NCBI GenBank assembly: GCA_026395435.1
Contig: JAPLYT010000001.1
Coordinates: forward strand, 1 to 38,617
Source of the DNA: Candidatus Saccharimonadota bacterium
Lineage (GTDB): Bacteria; Patescibacteriota; Saccharimonadia; Saccharimonadales; AWTP1-31
Length of the DNA: 38,617 bases
Direction: 5' to 3'
The notes beneath the pieces are model-generated. The model saw only the letters and a list, made by a program, of their open reading frames with translations. It did no database searches and was not told the DNA's origin. The position numbers and the translations under genes were made by a program. Shown here in pieces: positions 24,486 through 31,495 of this stretch. The first letter of the stretch is position 1. Each line of letters starts with the position of its first letter.

Positions 24486-25433
24486 TTACTGGACAGTAAC
24501 TTTGATACTTGGACCCATAGTAGTTGCAAGATACATAGTGCGGAAGTAGTTTCCTTTGACACTTGCAGGCTTAGCGGCTTTGATGCCGTTAATGACGGCG
24601 TTGGCGTTTTCAGCGAGTTTTTTGTCGCCGAAGCTTACTTTGCCAATTCCAAGGTGAACGATTCCGGTGCTATCGACACGGAATTCGACACGTCCTGCTT
24701 TTGCTTCTTCAACAGCTTTTGCAACGTTAGGAGTAACGGTGCCGCTCTTTGGGTTAGGCATTAGGCCACGTGGGCCAAGGAGTCGTGCGTATTTACCGAG
24801 TTTAGCCATCATCATTGGAGTAGCGACGAGGACATCGAATTCGATAGTACCTTTGTCGAGAGCGTTGGTGATGGTTTCGATGCCAGTGATATCTGCGCCA
24901 GCTTTTTTAGCTTTTGCTTCATCATCGCCATCAGCGAATACAGCAACACGGACTTCACGACCAGTTCCAGCAGGAAGTACGAGGTTACCACGGATGTTTT
25001 GGTCGGCATGACGAGGGTCAACACCAAGTCGAACATGGAGTTCAACGGTAGCGTCGAACGTAGCTGGGCTTGTCTTGACAGCAATAGCTAGAGCTTCGCT
25101 GAGACTGTATTCTTTATCTTTTTCAACATGCTTTGCAGACTCTTGGAATTTTTTACCACGTCGTTCAAGCAAGCTACGAGTTTTTGGAGCTGGGCCGGCA
25201 GGCTTGCTCTCCGCATCGTCACTTTTGGCTTCTGCTTTGCGGATTTCTTTGGCTTCTTTTTCCTCGGCTTCTTTGAGAGCCTTGGCGCTGTGCTTTCCAG
25301 CTTTTGTGGTTGCTTTCTTCTCAGTTTTTTCTTCAACGACCACTTCAGTAGTATTTACCGCTGGAGTCTCTACTACGGGTGTTTCTATAACTTCTTCTTT
25401 TGCTTTTTTGGTTGTTTTCTTGGCTTCTGCCAT
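24486..25433 (-). CDS. rplA: 50S ribosomal protein L1 with long N-terminal extension
   Basis: L1 forms the mobile stalk at the ribosomal E site and often represses its own operon. Residues ~85-315 are a full L1: KKFQESAKHVEKDKEYSL, VELHVRLGVDPRHADQNIRG, LLGPRGLMPNPKSGTV and VHLGIGKVSF. The first ~85 residues are a Lys/Glu/Ala/Thr-rich, low-complexity extension (KKTTKKAKEEVIETPVVETP), making the protein ~85 residues longer than usual. AAAGGA precedes ATG 25433. It is last in the secE-nusG-rplK-rplA block but is separated from rplK by a small extra gene. A fragment like its C-terminal region exists at 17307-17408. Confidence 0.97.
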   Translation of the reverse strand: MAEAKKTTKKAKEEVIETPVVETPAVNTTEVVVEEKTEKKATTKAGKHSAKALKEAEEKEAKEIRKAEAKSDDAESKPAGPAPKTRSLLERRGKKFQESAKHVEKDKEYSLSEALAIAVKTSPATFDATVELHVRLGVDPRHADQNIRGNLVLPAGTGREVRVAVFADGDDEAKAKKAGADITGIETITNALDKGTIEFDVLVATPMMMAKLGKYARLLGPRGLMPNPKSGTVTPNVAKAVEEAKAGRVEFRVDSTGIVHLGIGKVSFGDKKLAENANAVINGIKAAKPASVKGNYFRTMYLATTMGPSIKVTVQ

Positions 25434-25485
25434 AATGTTGTCCTTTCGTGGTGATAACGCCTCTCGGCTCCCACAAATTATTTAA

Positions 25486-25764
25486 TTACTCAAACGAAAA
25501 TGAATCTCTAATCACTCCATGTAGTGCGAATTGACTTAAAAAGTACTGTGCTTGGACACTGCGCCCATCCTCGTGCAGACTGTTTAACCTGTTGAATAGT
25601 TCGGGTTCTAGCGCAAGTGCACTTAACGCGCGGTTAGCCTGAAGTCTGTCTGATTCGGTGAAGATGAGACCTGGTTTTTCACTACTCAGCAGCGCAATGT
25701 GGCCGTTCATTTGACCTTCGTGTAGTGCGTCTTTCATGTCTACTGGCATATCTGGAGTCGTCAT
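25486..25764 (-). CDS. small hypothetical protein between rplK and rplA, 92 aa
   Basis: Family not recognised. The protein is soluble, helical and acidic (KDALHEGQMNGHIALLSSEK, DRLQANRALSALALEPELFN). ATG 25764 begins 4 nt after the rplK stop, and GAAGG at the end of rplK serves as its ribosome binding site, so translation is probably coupled. It ends 52 nt before rplA. Interruption of the normally adjacent rplK-rplA pair is unusual; the protein may be a ribosome-related accessory factor, but only its position says so. Confidence 0.72.
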   Translation of the reverse strand: MTTPDMPVDMKDALHEGQMNGHIALLSSEKPGLIFTESDRLQANRALSALALEPELFNRLNSLHEDGRSVQAQYFLSQFALHGVIRDSFSFE

Positions 25765-25768
25765 TGTT

Positions 25769-26200
25769 TTAGCCTTCGATCTCCACGCCCATACTGCGAG
25801 CGGTACCAGCGACCATTTTTTTGACGGCTGGAATGTCGTCGGTGTTCATGTCGTGAGCTTTAGCTTCGGCAATCTCAGTCAACTGTGTGTCGCTGAGTTT
25901 CTGGGCGAGTTTTTCACTGTTTGGTTTGCCTGATCCTTTTTTGATACCAAGCTTAGCTCGGATAAGGTCGTCTGTAGGTGCGCCGACAACACGGAAATCC
26001 ATGGTGCGGTCATCGTAGATGGTGATATGTGCAGTGACGGTTTGTCCTTGCATATCTTTGGTTGCGTCGTTAAACGGATTGATAAAATCCATCATGTTGA
26101 CACCGTACTGTCCGAGTGTGCTACCAACGGGTGGAGCTGCACTGGCGCGGCCAGCAGGAATTTTCATTTTGAGGTTTGCTTTTACTTGTTTGCCTGCCAT
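25769..26200 (-). CDS. rplK: 50S ribosomal protein L11
   Basis: L11 binds the GTPase-associated region of 23S rRNA. The 143-aa protein has the family sequence: MAGKQVKANLKMKIPAGRAS, APPVGSTLGQYGVNMMDFIN, and a C-terminal rRNA-binding domain with IRAKLGIKKGSGKPNSEK and VAGTARSMGVEIEG. The start is ATG 26200 with AGGAG upstream; an upstream in-frame extension lacks similarity and includes the promoter. Its own promoter lies at 26262-26290. Confidence 0.98.
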   Translation of the reverse strand: MAGKQVKANLKMKIPAGRASAAPPVGSTLGQYGVNMMDFINPFNDATKDMQGQTVTAHITIYDDRTMDFRVVGAPTDDLIRAKLGIKKGSGKPNSEKLAQKLSDTQLTEIAEAKAHDMNTDDIPAVKKMVAGTARSMGVEIEG

Positions 26201-26225
26201 TTGATCTCCTAATAATTTGCATAAT

Positions 26226-26290
26226 TTCGATGAAGCAATCGAATGTGTGCGTAACTGACCAATTATACTACAGACTACCCCTGTTGTCCA
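26226..26290 (-). promoter_or_regulatory. promoter and leader hairpin of rplK-rplA
   Basis: TGGACA (26290-26285), a 17-bp spacer and TATAAT (26267-26262) lie inside the end of the upstream 87-aa gene. The short leader then holds a perfect 6-bp hairpin TTCGAT/ATCGAA (26243-26226), 25 nt before ATG. This is where an L1 autoregulatory site could be, but I cannot show L1 binding from sequence. Confidence 0.7.
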
Positions 26291-26538
26291 TCGTGATCTT
26301 GAGGGCTTTGCTGAGCTCGTATAATTTCTGTAGATACGACAAACGGTCCCGCCATTATGCCGCCCGTTAACATACCCCAACCAAGACCTTCGACAATCGG
26401 CTCGATGGCAGTATGAGTAAGCTCTGTTCGTGCGAGCACCACAGCAGCGAGGCCACCAATGCAGACTTCTACAGCTTGGACGAGCCGTTTGCCGGCCTTT
26501 TCATATTTCTTAGGTTGTTCTACTTCAGGGTTAGGCAT
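26275..26538 (-). CDS. small membrane protein between nusG and rplK, 87 aa
   Basis: Family not recognised. Two hydrophobic segments are visible, ~26-40 (CIGGLAAVVLA) and ~50-72 (VEGLGWGMLTGGIMAGPFVV), with a Lys-rich N-terminus and a polar tail (QQSPQDHDGQQG). ATG 26538 follows the nusG stop by 2 nt, so translation is likely coupled. Position just after secE-nusG might hint at a link with membrane insertion, but this is speculation. The rplK promoter is embedded in its 3' end. Confidence 0.7.
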   Translation of the reverse strand: MPNPEVEQPKKYEKAGKRLVQAVEVCIGGLAAVVLARTELTHTAIEPIVEGLGWGMLTGGIMAGPFVVSTEIIRAQQSPQDHDGQQG

Positions 26539-26540
26539 GA

Positions 26541-27083
26541 TTAGACTCGTTTAACTTGGAGAGAGTCGAGTTCGACAGGAGTTTCACGACCGAACATGTT
26601 GACCAATACCTTGAGCTTGCCTTTAGCCGGATCGATATCGTTGATCGTACCGTCGAAGCTCTTGAACGGACCATCAGTGATGTTGACCACGTCGCCGATT
26701 TTGTAGTCGATCTTGTGCTTTGGTTGCTCGAGGCCCATGCGCTTGTTGATCTTTTCCATTTCGTCGTCGTCGATAGGTGTTGGGTCGGTACCAGTACCAA
26801 CAAATCCCGTTACACCAGGAGTGTTACGGACGATATACCAAGCATCTTCGGTGAGTTTCATCTGAACGATGACGTATCCTTGGAAGATTCGTTTTTCGAC
26901 TACTTTTCGTTTGCCGTTCTTGATTTCGATCATCTTTTCTTTTGGCACTAAGATCTGGTAGATCTTGTCTTTCATGTCGAGACTTTCGGCTCGTTGGCGG
27001 ATGCTCTCAGCAACTTTTTCTTCGTAGCCGCTATAGGTGTGGATGGCATACCATTGTTTGGTAGTGTCGTATCGTTTGCTCAT
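26541..27083 (-). CDS. nusG: transcription termination/antitermination protein NusG
   Basis: NusG binds RNA polymerase and couples transcription with translation or Rho. The 180-aa protein has the NGN domain (QWYAIHTYSGYEEKVAESIR, IFQGYVIVQMKLTEDAWYIV, NTPGVTGFVG) and a C-terminal KOW motif (IGDVVNITDGPFKSFDGTI). Length is normal. It lies 17 nt after secE, the classical order, and is followed by a small membrane gene rather than directly by rplK. Confidence 0.98.
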   Translation of the reverse strand: MSKRYDTTKQWYAIHTYSGYEEKVAESIRQRAESLDMKDKIYQILVPKEKMIEIKNGKRKVVEKRIFQGYVIVQMKLTEDAWYIVRNTPGVTGFVGTGTDPTPIDDDEMEKINKRMGLEQPKHKIDYKIGDVVNITDGPFKSFDGTINDIDPAKGKLKVLVNMFGRETPVELDSLQVKRV

Positions 27084-27100
27084 TTTATTTCTCTGTTCCT

Positions 27101-27523
27101 CTACTTAAGAATTAACTTTTTAAATACTTTATCAAGACCGTAGTCGGTAACCGTCACCATAAGACCGAATACGATGGCAAATGCGAACACTGCGAGGGTC
27201 AGCTGACGGGTTTCTTTGCGATCAGGCCATGTCACCAAGCGCAGTTCTTTCCATGAATCGCGGAAATATCGGAGTAGTAATACGCGGGATAATACTCGGC
27301 CAACAAATCGGACTGGTCGGGTTTTGAATGGTCGAAGCAAGAAGCGAAACGGTCGGGCAATGCGAGCGATCAAACGACCAACAAATCGGAATGGCGTACT
27401 TGCTGCACGGGCAGACCTAGCTACAATGCGTGATTTTGGTTTGGCATTATTGGTTTGCTCAGTGCGCTCACGAACGGTTTCAAGTTTTCGTTTGGGCACT
27501 TTTGCGGTGATCTTTTTCGCCAT
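27101..27523 (-). CDS. secE: preprotein translocase subunit SecE with basic N-terminal extension
   Basis: SecE clamps the SecY channel. The last ~60 residues are the conserved part: FRDSWKELRLVTWPDRKETR followed by a single membrane helix (LAVFAFAIVFGLMVTVTDYG). The first ~80 residues form an Arg/Lys-rich extension (KPKSRIVARSARAAS, FRFLLRPFKTRPVRFVGR) not present in typical ~60-aa SecE, and could contact RNA or the ribosome. AAGGAG precedes ATG 27523. It heads the secE-nusG block. Confidence 0.93.
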   Translation of the reverse strand: MAKKITAKVPKRKLETVRERTEQTNNAKPKSRIVARSARAASTPFRFVGRLIARIARPFRFLLRPFKTRPVRFVGRVLSRVLLLRYFRDSWKELRLVTWPDRKETRQLTLAVFAFAIVFGLMVTVTDYGLDKVFKKLILK

Positions 27524-27542
27524 TCTTAACTCCTTACCAAAT

Positions 27543-27567
27543 AAAAAACCTACTATGATGAGTAGGT
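27543..27567 (-). terminator. terminator-like hairpin before secE
   Basis: ACCTACT/AGTAGGT (27567-27548) with a 6-nt loop is followed by six U. It can end the upstream protease transcript. A promoter-like pair at 27578-27607 lies upstream of it, so for a transcript starting there the hairpin would sit at the very 5' end of the secE leader. Confidence 0.8.
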
Positions 27568-27577
27568 CGATATGTCA

Positions 27578-27607
27578 AGGATACCCTATATATGCCCCAG
27601 GAGTCAA
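27578..27607 (-). promoter_or_regulatory. possible promoter of secE-nusG
   Basis: TTGACT (27607-27602), an 18-bp spacer and TATCCT (27583-27578). A second TTGACA occurs at 27578-27573 but has no -10 at the right distance. Confidence 0.5.
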
Positions 27608-27621
27608 GGGGTGATCCGCGA

Positions 27622-28326
27622 CTAACTGTCGATGACTTTGACGGTTGGGCTATAGCCTTTGAGTGCCGAGCGTCGTTTTTTGGCTCCCGGCATGGCGACT
27701 TCAAAGATTTCCCAGAACTCTGGCCCATGGTGAAGCGCTTTGGTATGAGTTAGTTCATGCACCAATACGTAATCGATTAAGTCCCATGGTAATTGCATCA
27801 GGAAAAAGTTGAGGGTGATCTCACCTTTGTTATTGCAACTTCCCCAGCGGGCTTTGAGCTGGCGGACTTGGACGCTTTTATAGTCGAAGCCATGTTCGTC
27901 GGCCAGTGTGCGGAGACGTTTGGGAAGCAGGTTTTCAGCCTGGTCTCGGAGCGCCCGCATGGCTACCTTGCGAGCAGCCGTTTGGACATCGGCGTCACTC
28001 ATGATCTTGGAAGATGGATAGGTGACCCACAGTTCGCTTCCCTTTTGGCGCGTCGAGATAGTCGTCACATCGCTAGCACCTTTGAAATAGAGATGATGAA
28101 ACTTGCCGATCGGTGATCCGCTTTTGATATTCGAAACCGGTGTGTGATGGAGTTGGAGCCAGGCTTTCTTGGACCGGGCAAAAGCAGCGCCAGCGCTATA
28201 CGGCACCCACGTGGGCTGGGTTACTTTGATAATGCCGTCACTAGCAATAGTGATTTTGAGCGACCGAGACCTGGCATGCTTGTGAATTTGCACGTCTCCA
28301 ACGTCTTCAATATGGATGGTTTTCAT
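27622..28326 (-). CDS. YgjP/DUF45 family zinc metalloprotease-like protein
   Basis: The 234-aa protein has the DUF45 (YgjP, SprT-like) signature: KARWGSCNNKGEITLN (160-175) followed by the zinc motif VHELTHTKALHHGPEFW, with H190, E191 and H194 and the downstream His199/200 region. The N-terminal half is beta-rich (RSRSLKITIASDGIIKVTQP). Family proteins are predicted metallopeptidases, and YgjP itself has been linked to nucleotide pyrophosphohydrolysis, so the substrate is open. Its ATG overlaps the stop of the preceding kinase gene by 1 nt (TAATG), so the two are translationally coupled. Confidence 0.9.
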   Translation of the reverse strand: MKTIHIEDVGDVQIHKHARSRSLKITIASDGIIKVTQPTWVPYSAGAAFARSKKAWLQLHHTPVSNIKSGSPIGKFHHLYFKGASDVTTISTRQKGSELWVTYPSSKIMSDADVQTAARKVAMRALRDQAENLLPKRLRTLADEHGFDYKSVQVRQLKARWGSCNNKGEITLNFFLMQLPWDLIDYVLVHELTHTKALHHGPEFWEIFEVAMPGAKKRRSALKGYSPTVKVIDS

Positions 28327-28988
28327 TAGCGAATAAGGATATTGCGGCGGCTGTTATCGACGCGACCACCACGGAGCTGACTTGGCACTAAGTTGACGAG
28401 ACCCGGCTTGACTACGCCGACTGCTGCATCGTCGATGGCGACCACTCCAAGTTCATACATTTTTTTGATCACAGCACTGCGCTGAGTGTTGTAGGTATGC
28501 TTACCGCTGAGGACTATGTAATCTTCGTTCTTTGGGTTTTGCATGGTTTGGATATGAGCCTCAAAGGTTTCGCGCGTATACGGCATCGCATATTTGTCGT
28601 CTGATTTGCGGCGATCACGATTGCCGAGTCGAGCGAAGGCGCTTTCGGCATCGATCTGCAGCCAGATAAGGAGTTGTTCGACTTTTGTCTTGCGGGCCAA
28701 GTTGCGAAGCTCACGACGCTGCGCCAAGCGAGAAGCATTGCCGTCAAACACGACGCTGACACCGGCATTCAAGAATTCTTCGGTCATGTAGAGCATGAGG
28801 TGATTGACCAACTCGTTTTCCTGACGGTCATAGCGAGGTTCGGTGAACAGCTCCCCACGGATGCGATCGGCATGCACATGAGCCGCATTGAGCGACTCGC
28901 TGAGTTGACGCGCAAAGTGTGTTTTACCAGATCCTGGGTAACCATAGAGGATAACAAATACGGGTTTGGTGGATATAACTTTGCTCAT
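28326..28988 (-). CDS. P-loop kinase (AAA_33 / zeta-like), 220 aa
   Basis: Walker A is GYPGSGKT (16-23) after FVILY. Later segments fit small P-loop kinases: VHADRIRGELF (lid/substrate region), VVFDGNASRLAQRRELRN and LLIWLQIDAESAFARL. Such proteins phosphorylate small molecules or nucleotides; the substrate is unknown. I choose ATG 28988 (MSKVISTKPV) rather than the upstream in-frame ATG at 29063, since the extra 25 residues (Cys-rich, no homology pattern) would cover the promoter region and overlap the divergent gene. TACAAT lies 10 nt before this ATG; no Shine-Dalgarno sequence is seen. It is coupled to the YgjP-like gene. Confidence 0.82.
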   Translation of the reverse strand: MSKVISTKPVFVILYGYPGSGKTHFARQLSESLNAAHVHADRIRGELFTEPRYDRQENELVNHLMLYMTEEFLNAGVSVVFDGNASRLAQRRELRNLARKTKVEQLLIWLQIDAESAFARLGNRDRRKSDDKYAMPYTRETFEAHIQTMQNPKNEDYIVLSGKHTYNTQRSAVIKKMYELGVVAIDDAAVGVVKPGLVNLVPSQLRGGRVDNSRRNILIR

Positions 28989-29022
28989 GGGTTTACTTAT
29001 TGTATAACAAATTGGACACATA

Positions 29023-29050
29023 TTGAAGTGTTGTTTAATCGGCGTACAAT
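29023..29050 (+). promoter_or_regulatory. promoter of the HTH gene
   Basis: TTGAAG (29023-29028), a 16-bp spacer and TACAAT (29045-29050) lie 11 nt before ATG 29062. There is no clear ribosome binding site. Confidence 0.6.
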
Positions 29051-29061
29051 GTATGTAGATC

Positions 29062-29754
29062 ATGTCACCATCAAGCTTAAGGTTGGAATTACGATTAGAG
29101 GCAGAAAAACTTAGACGTCAAGGTTTTCTATTCTCTGAAATTGCATCAAAACTTGGATTATCTAAATCAACTATCCATGATTGGGTAAGTAAAATAGAGT
29201 TAACAAAAAAAGAACAAACACGTGTTAATGAACACTATCTTCAAATTCAGAAAACTAAAGTAGAACTCATGTCTGCTGCTAATCGAAAAATTAGATTAGA
29301 TAAAGAAGCCATAACATCACAAAAAGCTGAAAAAATTGTATATAAGCTACATTTAAACAAAGAAGAACTGCAATTAGTTTGTGCGTTACTGTTTTGGTGT
29401 GAAGGTAATAAAGATATAAGTTCTGGCTTAAAATTTACAAATTCTGATCCAATTATGATCGAGGTACTCATGTCTTGTCTTCGAAAATCATTTGATTTGG
29501 ACGAATCAAAATTCAGGGCGCTCGTGCATTTACATGACTATCATGATCCAGACACGCAGCTCAGGTATTGGTCAGATGTTACTAAGATTCCACTTAGCCA
29601 GTTCCACAAATATTATCTAAAGAAGAATACAGGAAAAAATAAACATCCTGGATATCCTGGCTGTGTAAATGTGCGGTATAACGATAAACAACTCGGATTG
29701 TTGTTACAAATGCTATATACTAGTTTTGGTAATAAGTATAGGGGTGTCCGTTAA
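29062..29754 (+). CDS. helix-turn-helix protein overlapping tRNA-Trp, 230 aa
   Basis: Residues ~10-45 form a resolvase-type helix-turn-helix (LRRQGFLFSEIASKLGLSKS, TIHDWVSKI). A Lys-rich helical linker follows, then a C-terminal domain from ~100 (LLFWCEGNKDISSGLKFTNS, FRALVHLHDYHDPDTQ, KNTGKNKHPGYPGCVNVRYN). The C-terminal domain could be a LAGLIDADG-like nuclease fold, but I see no certain motif. The base composition is more AT-rich than the flanking genes. Its last five codons and stop lie inside the tRNA-Trp gene (15-nt overlap), so the tRNA start supplies the C-terminus. This suggests the gene was placed at, or spread with, this tRNA. Confidence 0.78.
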   Translation: MSPSSLRLELRLEAEKLRRQGFLFSEIASKLGLSKSTIHDWVSKIELTKKEQTRVNEHYLQIQKTKVELMSAANRKIRLDKEAITSQKAEKIVYKLHLNKEELQLVCALLFWCEGNKDISSGLKFTNSDPIMIEVLMSCLRKSFDLDESKFRALVHLHDYHDPDTQLRYWSDVTKIPLSQFHKYYLKKNTGKNKHPGYPGCVNVRYNDKQLGLLLQMLYTSFGNKYRGVR

Positions 29755-29814
29755 TGGTTAAACGGCGACTCTCCAAAAGTCGTCCTGTCGGTTCGAATCC
29801 GACCACCCCTGCCA
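29740..29814 (+). tRNA. trnW: tRNA-Trp (anticodon CCA)
   Basis: All arms fold: acceptor AGGGGUG/CACCCCU, D arm CCGU/ACGG, anticodon arm CGACU/AGUCG with loop CUCCAAA giving anticodon CCA, and T arm GUCGG/CCGAC with loop UUCGAAU. Discriminator G and CCA are encoded. It reads UGG, consistent with the standard code. The 5' 15 nt overlap the HTH gene; a -10-like TATACT at 29716-29721 lies inside that gene. Confidence 0.96.
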
Positions 29815-29821
29815 GAACATG

Positions 29822-29848
29822 AACTCGACAAATCGTCGAGTTTTTGTT
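29822..29848 (+). terminator. rho-independent terminator of tRNA-Trp
   Basis: AACTCGAC/GTCGAGTT (29822-29842) with a 5-nt loop is followed by a T-run interrupted by one G, 7 nt after the tRNA CCA. Confidence 0.88.
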
Positions 29849-29851
29849 TAC

Positions 29852-30589
29852 TTATGAGCGCAAAGATTTTTTGGCGATATAAGGCTGGATGATCAGTGCG
29901 TTGAGATCTATGGATGCGTGGAAAATAATTGGCGCCAAAATACTACCAGTAACAATATACATAGCCAATAGGCCTGCACCAGCCAATGATGCCCCGAACA
30001 CTCCAAAAATTCCCTGATATATATGCATACAGCCAAACCAAACTATGCTGACAACGCCTGTAGCTAGCGGGCTGAGCCCTAGGCTAAGTAAGATTAGCGG
30101 TATAGCTACTCGAAAAAGTAGTTCTTCATTAATCCCTGCACTTAGAGCAAGCCAGAATCCATAACGCCTTTCGTTCGCATTCTTTGGTAGAATTGCTTGG
30201 ACATCACCTATTGTTGCTGTTTTTTCCGAGTTAGACCACCGAGTTTTTTTATAGGTAATCATACCTTGTAATATCCAGCCCACCAAGATGCCTATAGTTA
30301 AGCCGCCAATAAGTACCCAAGGATTTTTTTCTACGATCTCAACGTGTAAATATTTAATTGTGCTGTTTGTCCAGAATGGATTATTTAGTCGACTAAAATT
30401 TTCAGAGAGTAATATATATACAATAGCCGGCAACCCAACTAGGACATACGATTTCGTAAGCCATTTCTTATAGAACGTCAGTCGTTTTTTTGCTGTTTTA
30501 TATTGTTTAAACTCAGTAAAATCTCTTTTGTCTTCAATCACTACATAGACTGTAAGAACAATCATGAAGAGTAAGTATAATTTAGGCAT
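29852..30589 (-). CDS. CPBP (CAAX/Abi) family intramembrane metalloprotease
   Basis: The 245-aa protein has seven or eight hydrophobic segments. The three family motifs are in order: NEELLFR (E155-E156-x3-R160), WFGCMHIYQG (H189) and FHASIDL (H224). These residues bind zinc and form the membrane-embedded active site. Members cleave prenylated proteins or peptides or act in self-immunity to bacteriocins; the target here is unknown. TATCAT ends exactly 6 nt before ATG 30589 and no Shine-Dalgarno sequence is present, so it is probably leaderless. It ends tail-to-tail with the tRNA-Trp terminator. Confidence 0.9.
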   Translation of the reverse strand: MPKLYLLFMIVLTVYVVIEDKRDFTEFKQYKTAKKRLTFYKKWLTKSYVLVGLPAIVYILLSENFSRLNNPFWTNSTIKYLHVEIVEKNPWVLIGGLTIGILVGWILQGMITYKKTRWSNSEKTATIGDVQAILPKNANERRYGFWLALSAGINEELLFRVAIPLILLSLGLSPLATGVVSIVWFGCMHIYQGIFGVFGASLAGAGLLAMYIVTGSILAPIIFHASIDLNALIIQPYIAKKSLRS

Positions 30590-30634
30590 AGAGATATGAT
30601 ATCAGTTTTAGCTAACGCTTAGTATCATCCATTC

Positions 30635-30673
30635 CAATTGAAAATATAGTTCTATTATCGTACACGAAGCCCT
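30635..30673. repeat. 39-bp direct repeat flanking the toxin-antitoxin module, left copy
   Basis: Matches 31273-31311 at 34 of 39 positions; the core AGTTCTATTATCG is identical and is followed by ACACGA and GCCCT in both. The pair brackets the RelE/Phd genes. Confidence 0.75.
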
Positions 30674-30703
30674 TTCAATAACTTTGCACATAAGTCAAAA
30701 AGC

Positions 30704-30967
30704 TTACTTTCTGTATATATCTTTTCGGTGTTGAACTAGCAATATAACAATATTATTTTTCTCGATATCAAATAGGACTCTATAATTTCCTACCCTAAAT
30801 CTGTATTGAGCGTCAGCTGGTTTTGTAAGTGCCTTAGCAAATATCAGCGGGTCTTCTTGGCTTACGAAGAACTCCAGCTTGATTTGCAGACGTTTTTTAA
30901 TTTGCGGGCTAAGTTTTTGTATCGATTTTACAGCAACCTTTTTATAGAGAAGCTGATATTTAGCCAT
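30704..30967 (-). CDS. RelE/ParE family toxin
   Basis: The 87-aa protein has the RelE fold pattern: YKKVAVKSIQKLSPQIKKRL, then the core strand RFRVGNYRVLFDIE and the end VILLVQHRKDIYRK. RelE-type toxins cut mRNA on the ribosome. Its ATG overlaps the antitoxin stop by 1 nt (TAATG), giving coupled translation with the antitoxin first. It looks intact. Confidence 0.93.
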   Translation of the reverse strand: MAKYQLLYKKVAVKSIQKLSPQIKKRLQIKLEFFVSQEDPLIFAKALTKPADAQYRFRVGNYRVLFDIEKNNIVILLVQHRKDIYRK

Positions 30968-31209
30968 TAAATGGCTCCAAATACCTGTGCGTGGCTGAAG
31001 TATTCTTTACTCTCCCGGGCTTCTTTTATCGTGCTTAGATACTCGGGGTCGGCTACCGCTAAAAGATCTTCTAGTCTATCTAGGTCGATAATTGCTCGTT
31101 CTTTTTTACCGCGACGAGTAACAATAAGTATTTCATCATTGTTTATGGCATCCAATGAATCTGCGAGATTTCCTCGTAATTCTGAGACGGTTAAAGTTTT
31201 GGTACTCAT
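30967..31209 (-). CDS. Phd/YefM family antitoxin
   Basis: The 80-aa protein begins with the DNA-binding/dimerisation part typical of Phd/YefM (LTVSELRGNLADSLDAINND, ILIVTRRGKKERAIIDLDRL), and its C-terminal third is acidic and likely unstructured until bound to toxin. AAGGAG precedes ATG 31209 and a TATAAT lies just upstream. An inverted repeat at 31243-31259 is the probable self-repression operator. Confidence 0.92.
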   Translation of the reverse strand: MSTKTLTVSELRGNLADSLDAINNDEILIVTRRGKKERAIIDLDRLEDLLAVADPEYLSTIKEARESKEYFSHAQVFGAI

Positions 31210-31242
31210 TTCTAAGCTCCTTATTATAATTACAACTCAATT

Positions 31243-31259
31243 GTACATATGAAGTGTAC
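31243..31259. promoter_or_regulatory. probable toxin-antitoxin operator
   Basis: GTACA (31243-31247) and TGTAC (31255-31259) form an inverted repeat with a 7-bp spacer just upstream of the antitoxin promoter. A second, weaker repeat ACAA/TTGT lies at 31232-31244. Confidence 0.5.
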
Positions 31260-31272
31260 GTTTGTCAAGAAT

Positions 31273-31311
31273 CAATTCTAAATAAAGTTCTATTATCGAA
31301 CACGATGCCCT
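31273..31311. repeat. 39-bp direct repeat flanking the toxin-antitoxin module, right copy
   Basis: Partner of 30635-30673, same orientation, 638 bp apart. In this copy ATCG-AACA-CGAT forms a short palindrome. Confidence 0.75.
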
Positions 31312-31323
31312 GCCAAACAAAGT

Positions 31324-31344
31324 AGCTCATCCATCGGATGGGCT
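31324..31344 (+). terminator. terminator-like hairpin in a gene-poor gap
   Basis: AGCTCATCC/GGATGGGCT pairs over 9 bp (one G-U) with a 3-nt loop and is followed by TTTTGTTTG on the plus strand. No plus-strand gene lies upstream, so what it ends is unclear. The rest of 31345-31495 is relatively GC-rich with short overlapping frames on both strands and nothing I can call. Confidence 0.5.
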
Positions 31345-31495
31345 CTTTTGTTTGTTGGTGCTCGGGTCGACCACGATCAGCGAACGCAGTGAGCGTAGAG
31401 CATGGCAGCAGTTCGCAAGCTGCTTATTCCAGGTGCCCCGCCCAAAGAATGCGAGTAATCCAAAGATTAGCCATTTTTGTTTCACGGAACTTCTC

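Noticed and set aside
29062-29754. Firm call of a homing endonuclease
   Set aside because: The C-terminal domain has no certain LAGLIDADG motif by eye, so only the HTH is stated with confidence.
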